10,585 nt of DNA. Origin: UBA1140 sp964409295 (lineage in GTDB: Bacteria; Campylobacterota; Campylobacteria; Campylobacterales; Sulfurovaceae). The stretch is taken from the NCBI GenBank assembly GCA_964409295.1, contig CAYPCV010000034.1, positions 1 to 10,585 on the forward strand, written 5' to 3'. Below the pieces are notes generated by a model that was given only the letters and a program-made list of their open reading frames with translations, was not told the origin of the DNA and searched no databases. Shown here piece by piece: positions 4,711 through 10,585 of the stretch; the first letter of the stretch is position 1; every line of letters starts with the position of its first letter. The translations under genes were made by a program, and so were the position numbers.

Positions 4711-7695
4711 TTACTTGCCTTTTAACCAACCCATAGCACAAGCAATCAAATCATCATCATCTTTACTATACGCCTTTAGCATTATACGTTCTCGCTCGTC
4801 AATAAACTCTATAAATACTTTTTCTCCAGCGTTGGCTACTTTGCTTATTTTTTGCTCTTTTGCTAAGACTTTCATGACCATTACATCCATAAATTGTCGT
4901 GAAATGGTGTCCAGTTTTCCGAAACGGTCGGCTATCTCTTTTTCTATTTCGTAGACCTCTCCTGTACTTTCACATTGTGATAATCTTCGGTAGAGTTCCA
5001 GTCTTAAACGGTCTTCTTCTATCAATTCTTCATTTAAATATGCATCGATGGTTAGTTTAATATCGACATGATGTTCTGTCTCTTCGGCTGTTCCACTTAG
5101 CTCTTTTATTGCATCTTCTAACATTCGTAAATAGAGGGAATATCCTATCTGTTTTATGTGTCCAGATTGGGCTTCTCCTATGATGTTTCCTCCTCCACGA
5201 ATCTCTAAATCATGAAAGGCTAAAACAGCACCACTTCCTAAAGCTGAATGTGATTCAAGAGCCAAAAGCCGTCGTTTTGCATTTTCAGTTAGGCGTTCTT
5301 TATCTTCGACCATGAAGTAACAGTACCCCTCTTTTCCTCCACGCCCTACTCTTCCTCGTAATTGATGAAGGTCTGCAATTCCAAAATTGTCTGCTCCATC
5401 TACAATCATTGTGTTTGCGTGAGGCATGTGAATTCCTGACTCAACAATCGAGGTGGAGAGCATCACATCATATTCCCCTGCTTCAAACAGAGCCATATCT
5501 TTTTCAGTCTGAACAGCTGATATTTTAGAGTGAAGCACCGATATTCGTAGTTTTGGCAACAGCTCCAAAAGTACTTTTCTCTTCTCTTCTATTTGTGCAA
5601 TAGAGTTAAACACATAAAATATCTGCCCTGCTCTTCTCATCTCTCTAGTTATTGCCTCTTTGATGATTTTTTCATCGTAGCTTTTCACAAAGGTTCGTAC
5701 CCCTTGACGCTCTACAGGTGGAGTTAAAATTTCTGAAAAAGTTTTAACACTTGAAAGTGCCATATTTAAAGAACGAGGAATTGGAGTAGCCGACATCGAA
5801 AGCAGATGCACATTAATGGCTATCTCTTTTAGAGCTTCTTTCTGCTTGACTCCAAACTTATGCTCTTCATCAATAATAATAAATGCCAATTTTTTAAACT
5901 TTGCCTTGAGTAAAGCATGTGTTCCAACCACCATATCTACACTTCCATCTTCTAGTGCTTCTAAGAGTACTTTTTTCTCTTTTCCTGTGGTAAATCGGTC
6001 TAACTTTCCTATTTTTATATCATACTTCTCAAAACGCTCTTTCATACTTTTAAAGTGTTGAGAACTCAAAAGAGTGGTAGGTGCAACCATCATTGATTGA
6101 TAACCATTTTGAAAGGCGATAAACATTCCATTCATTGCCACTTCTGTTTTACCAAACCCAACATCGGCAGAAAGCAGTCTGTCCATCATTCGACCACTTG
6201 CCATCTCGTCTAACATAGAGTTAATCGACTCCTCTTGGTCTTCTGTATGAATAAAACCTGCTTGGCTCATAAAAATTTGATGCTCTATCAAGTCTCGTTT
6301 AAGCACAATTCCTTTTTTTAAGTGGCGTTGCGCAGAAAGATTTATAATCTCTGAAGCGATGGCAAAGAGTTTCTCTTTGACTTTGCCTTTGAGCTTTTTA
6401 AAACTTGCTTTTCCCATTTTGTCCAAAACAGGAAGCCCACCCGAATCAGCCACATAACGGTCAATAACATTAAGGTTTTCTACAGGAATAAGAAGGGTGT
6501 CTTCGTTTTGATATAAAATAACCACAAACTCACGCGTAGCCCCAAGAACTACCCATTTTTCTACCCCTTTAAAAAGCCCCACGCCATGATTTTCATGTAC
6601 TACATAATCGCCCAATTTTAGCTCATCTAAAATCATCGAAGCTTTTTTAACTTTTTTACGTTTAACAGGTTTATTTAAAGAGATAATCACTTGCTCATCA
6701 GAGATTAAATTAACAATAATATCTTTATATACAAACTCCATATTTTCAAAAGAGTACAGTTCAGAACCACGAATAATTGACTCATTTTTAGCAATTAGGG
6801 TTATCTTTTTTTGAGCGTTTGATTTTATAATGGCATTGGGGTTAATTACTTCAAGTTCTCTAAACTTTTTAGCTTTAGAAATTTTAGGCACATTAAAATC
6901 TGCTCTATCAATGAGTGGCGTATCTAAAGAGTAAATCTCTTCAAGCTCTTCACTCATATTCGATAAAAACCGTGCATCAAATATTTTTAAATAGTTTTCT
7001 CCAAACTCATTCAAATACCATAAACCCAAAGAGTCAATGTCTTTTACAAAAACATCTACAGAGCTATTTGTAACTCTGCTCTTCCATGCCTCATATTGTT
7101 CAGAATTCAAACCCAAAAGGGCAGGAATAATCTTGATGGTTTCAAGCTCTTCTTTGGAACTTTTTTGAGTATCTAAAGAGAACTCACGAATGGACTCTAC
7201 CTCTTCATCAAACAACGAAACGCGATATGCTTCATCGCTTCCTAAAGGGAAAATGTCGATAATATCCCCACGAAAAGAGACTTCTCCTTTTTGGGTTACA
7301 ATATCTACAAAGTTATATGACCAATAGTAGAGTTTATCTTTTAACTCTTTTAAATTAAGGGTTGAAGCAAACTCTATTTCTATAGTAGGGAAAAAATCCT
7401 CTTTTGGCAGAGGCAAAAGAAGAGTACGAACAGGAGCAATAAGCAGTCGTTTTTTCTCTGTTGAATAATAACCATGCAACGCTTCTATCAATTCATAAAT
7501 TTCAACTTGAAAAGAGCGTAAATCATCGCCTTCACTAAGTCGTAAATCGGGTAAGATAAAAGGTTGGTAGTTTAAAAGGATAGCAGTATCAGCAGTTTTT
7601 TGAGCTTCTTTATCATTTTTACAAATAAAAAGCTCTCTATTCTTAAACTGAGTATCTTTATTTTGAAGATACTCATAGACATCAGATTGGTTCAT
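4711..7695 (-). CDS. mfd: Transcription-repair coupling factor
   Basis: A 994-residue superfamily 2 DNA translocase that pushes stalled RNA polymerase off damaged DNA and recruits UvrA. The N-terminal UvrB-like region includes RGDIIDIFPLGSDEAYR (142-158). The RNA-polymerase-interacting CarD-like domain follows (about 358-413, LGDYVVHENHGVGLFKG). Helicase motifs are in order: Walker A ADVGFGKTE (510-518, Lys516), DEEH (609-612), SATPIPRS (635-642) and QLRGRVGR (778-785). The TRG-type region HDLEIRGGGNIIGEAQSG is at 828-845, and a C-terminal UvrA-masking domain ends the protein. It is shorter than E. coli Mfd (about 1150), as is usual in Campylobacterota, with the difference mostly in the N-terminal half. 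The residue before DVGFGKTE is Ala where Gly is common. The gene starts 22 bases after the bactofilin stop and is probably cotranscribed with it. Confidence 0.98.
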   Translation of the reverse strand: MNQSDVYEYLQNKDTQFKNRELFICKNDKEAQKTADTAILLNYQPFILPDLRLSEGDDLRSFQVEIYELIEALHGYYSTEKKRLLIAPVRTLLLPLPKEDFFPTIEIEFASTLNLKELKDKLYYWSYNFVDIVTQKGEVSFRGDIIDIFPLGSDEAYRVSLFDEEVESIREFSLDTQKSSKEELETIKIIPALLGLNSEQYEAWKSRVTNSSVDVFVKDIDSLGLWYLNEFGENYLKIFDARFLSNMSEELEEIYSLDTPLIDRADFNVPKISKAKKFRELEVINPNAIIKSNAQKKITLIAKNESIIRGSELYSFENMEFVYKDIIVNLISDEQVIISLNKPVKRKKVKKASMILDELKLGDYVVHENHGVGLFKGVEKWVVLGATREFVVILYQNEDTLLIPVENLNVIDRYVADSGGLPVLDKMGKASFKKLKGKVKEKLFAIASEIINLSAQRHLKKGIVLKRDLIEHQIFMSQAGFIHTEDQEESINSMLDEMASGRMMDRLLSADVGFGKTEVAMNGMFIAFQNGYQSMMVAPTTLLSSQHFKSMKERFEKYDIKIGKLDRFTTGKEKKVLLEALEDGSVDMVVGTHALLKAKFKKLAFIIIDEEHKFGVKQKEALKEIAINVHLLSMSATPIPRSLNMALSSVKTFSEILTPPVERQGVRTFVKSYDEKIIKEAITREMRRAGQIFYVFNSIAQIEEKRKVLLELLPKLRISVLHSKISAVQTEKDMALFEAGEYDVMLSTSIVESGIHMPHANTMIVDGADNFGIADLHQLRGRVGRGGKEGYCYFMVEDKERLTENAKRRLLALESHSALGSGAVLAFHDLEIRGGGNIIGEAQSGHIKQIGYSLYLRMLEDAIKELSGTAEETEHHVDIKLTIDAYLNEELIEEDRLRLELYRRLSQCESTGEVYEIEKEIADRFGKLDTISRQFMDVMVMKVLAKEQKISKVANAGEKVFIEFIDERERIMLKAYSKDDDDLIACAMGWLKGK

Positions 7696-7717
7696 TTAAC
7701 TCTTTTTTATTTACTTT

Positions 7718-8137
7718 TTAATAGCCTAATTTCTTAGGTTGAACAATATGTACATCCGAAATATCTTGACGTTCAACTCGACCAGAAACAATCTTTGTTT
7801 CCCCCTCAAATACAGCATTTGGTTCAATAACAATGTTATTTACTTTTACGTCCCCATACACTTTTCCATATGGCATAATATCAATTACCTCGCCAGTGAA
7901 ATTACCACGGAACTCCCCAGAAACCAATAACTTCGCTGCTTGTATTTCGCCAGAAACACGACCACTTTTACCAACTACTACTTCTGATTGGGAAATAATA
8001 GCACCCTCAAATTCCCCATTTAAAAGGATATTACCCTCACACCTAATCTCTCCCTTAATTGATGTACCAGGAGTGATAATACTTGCTGAACTTACGTTTT
8101 TTACAGCAGGTTTTTTCTTTCTACCAAAAAATGCCAT
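7718..8137 (-). CDS. ccmA: Bactofilin (CcmA/DUF583 family)
   Basis: A 139-residue bactofilin, a polymer-forming cytoskeletal protein. The N-terminus is short and basic (MAFFGRKKKPAVKN). The core (about 18-120) is built of short repeating hydrophobic/glycine turns such as IKGEIRCEGNILLNGEFEGA and VSGEIQAAKLLVSGEF, the right-handed beta-helix pattern of the family. Residues after 120 form a short tail. In Helicobacter pylori CcmA helps set helical cell shape together with Csd peptidoglycan hydrolases, and its gene also lies next to mfd, so I use that symbol. Here mfd follows after 22 bp, but no csd-type peptidase gene lies upstream; folC is directly before it. The ATG has AAAGGA about seven bases upstream. 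Filament formation and a shape role here are inferred from the family. Confidence 0.93.
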   Translation of the reverse strand: MAFFGRKKKPAVKNVSSASIITPGTSIKGEIRCEGNILLNGEFEGAIISQSEVVVGKSGRVSGEIQAAKLLVSGEFRGNFTGEVIDIMPYGKVYGDVKVNNIVIEPNAVFEGETKIVSGRVERQDISDVHIVQPKKLGY

Positions 8138-8160
8138 TTTTTATCCTTTGAAATTCTTTT

Positions 8161-8176
8161 ATTTATTATTATATCG
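8161..8176 (-). promoter_or_regulatory. Candidate promoter of bactofilin-mfd
   Basis: The minus strand carries CGATATAAT (TATAAT complement at 8168-8173) in the 44-bp gap after folC. A start near 8161 would give a leader of about 24 bases containing AAAGGA. The gap is so AT-rich that a chance TATAAT is quite possible. A 9-base direct repeat TATTATTAT (8164-8172, 8177-8185) overlaps it. Confidence 0.5.
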
Positions 8177-8181
8177 TATTA

Positions 8182-9360
8182 TTATTGATTTTTAATATTA
8201 TATTTTATCTTCTTTAAAAATGCCTCTACAGCATAAAATGAACCAAATATAAAATAATTATTACTTTTATCAGTCACTATAAAATTTTTATATTTAATAT
8301 TTAAGTTCTCTAAAACATCGCGTAGACTCTTAGAGTCTACAGCTCTAGGGGTATCAATCTCAATAATTTCAACCCACTTTATGAGAGGTTTAAAAAGCTT
8401 TAAAATAGCCTCATAATCTTTATCATCCAAGGTATTATAGACCAAAATAATTTTTTCTTTACCATGTTTTTTTTCTAATGCTTGAACCAAAGCTTCGGTT
8501 GCCAATAAATTATGACCTACATCAATCGTAATATTTGGAGCAATTTCATAAAAACGACCAAACAGAGTAACATTTTTTAAACTCTCTAAACCATACGGTA
8601 ACTTTAGAATATCCAATGCTTTTAGAGCAAGTTGTGTATTTTCATAAAGATAATAAGCCCAGTTTAACTCTTGTGTCATTGCTAAAACTTCACGATTCTC
8701 TACTCTATCTACCGTATAAACTTTTGTCTTTTTTTTACTTGCTACCATTTTAGCTATCTCATAAACCTCGCTGTATCTTTGCAAACCAAGCAGAACCTGT
8801 TTCTCAATAGAGTTTAATTTTGTTTTAGCAATTTCACGAATGCTTTCTCCTAAAAAATCTTGATGGTCTAAACCAATAGGAGTAATAACAGAAAGCTCTT
8901 TTTTAATAACATTTGTTGCATCAAACTCTCCACCTAAACCTGCTTCTAGGATTAAAACATCAACCTCTTTTGTTGCCACAAGTGCCAAGAGAGTGGTGTA
9001 TTCAAAATAACTCAAATTATCACTCATCTCTTTGCCTAAAATAGCATAAAGCTGACGATGTGCATCCTCTAAAGCAGTATCTGAAATATCATTTCCATCA
9101 ATCCAAATACGTTCATTAAACGTTAAAATATGAGGCGATGAAAAGTGTCCTACACTTCGATAAACATCATCATTTAGAAGTGTTGCCATAATTCGCCCAG
9201 TACTCCCCTTGCCATTTGTTCCTACAATATGAATAACTAAAGGTCTTAATATATACGGTTTTAAACGTGCATACGCCTTATGTACCCGTTTATGGTCAAT
9301 CTCTTTATAATATAGAGGCTTCTTCTCTATAAAATTTTCAAAACTTGGACTATTCTCCAT
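8182..9360 (-). CDS. folC: Folylpolyglutamate synthase / dihydrofolate synthase
   Basis: A 392-residue Mur-ligase-family enzyme that adds glutamate to dihydropteroate and/or to tetrahydrofolate using ATP. The N-terminal KPLYYKEID (14-22) is followed by the P-loop VGTNGKGST (46-54), SPHILTFNERI (75-85), EAGLGGEFDATN (139-150) and GLDHQDFLG (163-171). Lys181 in IAKTKLNSI is the likely carbamylated lysine. FGRF (267-270) and DVGHN (280-284, usually DGAHN) begin the C-terminal domain. The length is close to other epsilonproteobacterial FolC proteins. Whether it does both reactions cannot be told from motifs. The ATG lies inside the lptE end (11-base overlap). Its ribosome site AAAGGA is about ten bases upstream, rather far, so reinitiation from lptE translation is likely. 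Confidence 0.95.
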   Translation of the reverse strand: MENSPSFENFIEKKPLYYKEIDHKRVHKAYARLKPYILRPLVIHIVGTNGKGSTGRIMATLLNDDVYRSVGHFSSPHILTFNERIWIDGNDISDTALEDAHRQLYAILGKEMSDNLSYFEYTTLLALVATKEVDVLILEAGLGGEFDATNVIKKELSVITPIGLDHQDFLGESIREIAKTKLNSIEKQVLLGLQRYSEVYEIAKMVASKKKTKVYTVDRVENREVLAMTQELNWAYYLYENTQLALKALDILKLPYGLESLKNVTLFGRFYEIAPNITIDVGHNLLATEALVQALEKKHGKEKIILVYNTLDDKDYEAILKLFKPLIKWVEIIEIDTPRAVDSKSLRDVLENLNIKYKNFIVTDKSNNYFIFGSFYAVEAFLKKIKYNIKNQ

Positions 9361-9859
9361 AATTTAATAATCCTTTTGCTGAAATATATGAAATAAACTC
9401 ATCTAGTGCTTTTATAGAACCTTGTTCAATAGCTTGAAAACGTAAATCATTAGAGATAATAGCTGATGGTCGAATAGGAAACTCATAGCGTCCAACCAAT
9501 AGACGTTCCTCTTTCTCTTTACCCTTTTCAAAAATAAATCTCAACTTAATATTGGCTTGATAATAGACCACATAGCCATTATGATTATACTGCAAAGGTA
9601 CAAAACGAATGGACTTATACGAAACCTTGATACTACTACCTGCATCCTCTTTTCTAGTGGCTTGACTCTTTAAACGGGTATACAATGCTCTGTTCAAAGC
9701 ATCTTTGACCAAAACGGCATTCTCAGGGTCAGAGAGAGAGACTTCTACCTCGGTATAAACCTTTTGACTAATTATCTTTTTACTGTACCGTGAAGAGGGT
9801 TTATACCCACAAGCCGTTAATAGAAAGAGTGTCAATATTAATAACCATATCCTTTGCAC
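9350..9859 (-). CDS. lptE: LPS-assembly lipoprotein LptE
   Basis: A roughly 169-residue outer-membrane lipoprotein. LptE plugs the LptD barrel and helps deliver lipopolysaccharide to the cell surface. The product begins MQRIWLLILTLFLLTACGYKP: a basic start, a hydrophobic stretch and lipobox LTAC, with the lipidated Cys at residue 17. CGYKP right after the cleavage site is typical of LptE. The rest is weakly conserved, with alternating strands such as YVVYYQANIKLRFIFEKG and a C-terminal helix, as in the family. A TTG at 9871 would add four residues. I prefer GTG at 9859, because GGAG lies six bases upstream and the codon overlaps the ung stop as TAGTG. The 3' end overlaps folC by 11 bases. In relatives lptE sits next to folC, which supports the call. 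Confidence 0.85.
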   Translation of the reverse strand: MQRIWLLILTLFLLTACGYKPSSRYSKKIISQKVYTEVEVSLSDPENAVLVKDALNRALYTRLKSQATRKEDAGSSIKVSYKSIRFVPLQYNHNGYVVYYQANIKLRFIFEKGKEKEERLLVGRYEFPIRPSAIISNDLRFQAIEQGSIKALDEFISYISAKGLLNYGE

Positions 9860-10539
9860 TACAATCTCCAATCTATCTCATTTTTTCCGATACTTTTCAA
9901 GTAGTTATTAGTACGAGAAAAAGGCTTTGACCCCCAAAATCCACGATACGCAGACAAGGGAGAAGGGTGTGCCGATTTAATAATCATATGCCTATTCGTA
10001 TCAATCGAAACACCTTTTTTTTGAGCATATGCACCCCATAAAATAAAGACTACATTTTGAGACTCTTGATTAATTATTTCAATAATTTTATCCGTAAACT
10101 GCTCCCAACCTTTTCCTGCATGAGCATTGGACTTTCCTGCTTCTACTGTCAATACTGCATTTAAGAGTAAAACACCCTGCTCTGCCCACGGTTGCAAATA
10201 CGGCGTATGAAAATTATCAATACCCAAGTCCTCTTGCAACTCTTTATAAATATTTATCAATGATTTTGGCAATGGTTTCACATCTGGCAGAGCCGAAAAA
10301 CAAAGCCCATGAGCATGACCAACCGTAGGATAAGGGTCTTGCCCCAAAATCACTACTTTTACCTTATCTAGGGGTGTAGAGTTCAAGGCATTAAACCAAA
10401 GAGAGGCTTTGGGTAAAATATTTTTACCCAACTCTCTCTCGTGTAAAAGAAATTTTTTTAGCTCTTGCATATATGCTTTATCAAATTCATCTTCAAGGAG
10501 AGCCAACCATGAAGCTTCTAATTCTATTTTATGTTTCAT
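9859..10539 (-). CDS. ung: Uracil-DNA glycosylase
   Basis: A 226-residue family-1 uracil-DNA glycosylase. It removes uracil from DNA and starts base-excision repair. The catalytic water-activating loop is GQDPYPTVGHAHGLCFS (66-82, Asp68), with PTVG in place of the more common HGPG. LLLNAVLTV (124-132) holds the uracil-recognising Asn127. The DNA-intercalation loop is HPSPLSAYRGFWGSKPFS (191-208, His191). The length is normal. The ATG start gives the usual short N-terminal helix with the conserved Trp near residue 11, so a later start is unlikely. No Shine-Dalgarno sequence precedes it; instead a TATAAT box ends six bases before the ATG. Its stop shares a base with the lptE start, so ung probably leads an ung-lptE-folC operon. 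Confidence 0.97.
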   Translation of the reverse strand: MKHKIELEASWLALLEDEFDKAYMQELKKFLLHERELGKNILPKASLWFNALNSTPLDKVKVVILGQDPYPTVGHAHGLCFSALPDVKPLPKSLINIYKELQEDLGIDNFHTPYLQPWAEQGVLLLNAVLTVEAGKSNAHAGKGWEQFTDKIIEIINQESQNVVFILWGAYAQKKGVSIDTNRHMIIKSAHPSPLSAYRGFWGSKPFSRTNNYLKSIGKNEIDWRL

Positions 10540-10545
10540 AAGTGA

Positions 10546-10554
10546 ATTATAGCA
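10546..10554 (-). promoter_or_regulatory. Extended -10 promoter of ung, placed for a near-leaderless mRNA
   Basis: The minus strand reads TGCTATAAT (complement of 10546-10554), a perfect extended -10. Only six bases (TCACTT) separate it from the ung ATG, so transcription would start at or within about a base of the initiation codon. A second, weaker box preceded by TTTTAG (TATAAG, complement of 10564-10569) lies further upstream. It would give a leader of about 18 bases, still without a ribosome site. Confidence 0.55.
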
Positions 10555-10585
10555 AAAAAACCACTTATACTAAAAGATAATATGA

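Noticed and set aside
5816..6061. Plus-strand open frame antisense to mfd
   Set aside because: Low-complexity Ser/Phe-rich product in the shadow of strongly conserved helicase motifs, with no ribosome site; not a gene.
7725..7738. Hairpin CCTAA-TTTC-TTAGG at the bactofilin 3' end as a terminator before mfd
   Set aside because: Five-base stem inside coding sequence and followed on the minus strand by A-rich, not T-rich, sequence.
7833..8195. Plus-strand open frame of 120 codons antisense to the bactofilin gene
   Set aside because: It is the complement of a recognisable bactofilin and its composition is Pro/Ser/Phe-rich, as expected of an antisense shadow.

Overview
The window is an AT-rich, gene-dense piece of a bacterial chromosome, most likely from the Campylobacterota (Epsilonproteobacteria) and perhaps a Sulfurimonas/Sulfurovum/Arcobacter-like lineage. 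Three things point there: the run lptE-folC-bactofilin-mfd, which resembles the Helicobacter/Campylobacter order; sigma70-type promoters with a strong TATAAT box, T-rich upstream sequence and no clear -35; and proteins of epsilonproteobacterial character (short Mfd, two-subunit LeuD). The genus is inference, since no search could be run.

Layout. The left edge holds the 3' end of a plus-strand alanine/glycine:cation symporter, which converges on and overlaps a minus-strand patatin-like phospholipase. A divergent promoter region separates the phospholipase from a small plus-strand DUF6172 gene. A GC-richer, strongly palindromic 56-bp element fills the gap between DUF6172 and the convergent leuB. 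From there to the right edge everything is on the minus strand. In transcription order, right to left: ung, lptE, folC, bactofilin, mfd, a secreted rhodanese, a YmdB-type metallophosphoesterase, leuD and leuB.

Functional grouping. ung-lptE-folC are tightly packed with overlapping ends (uracil repair, LPS export, folate). Bactofilin-mfd follow behind their own predicted promoter. The rhodanese has its own predicted extended -10. leuD-leuB form a two-gene leucine operon with a good promoter; leuC and leuA lie elsewhere. Ung and Mfd are both DNA repair proteins, but their proximity looks incidental.

No transposase, integrase, phage gene, CRISPR array, tRNA or rRNA gene was recognised, and no intergenic gap exceeds about 80 bp. 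This is ordinary core chromosome, and I did not find a convincing new multi-gene system. The points most worth checking are the palindromic element at 1636-1691, a ung promoter that seems to leave no 5' leader, and the lack of csd-type M23 peptidase genes between folC and the bactofilin gene.
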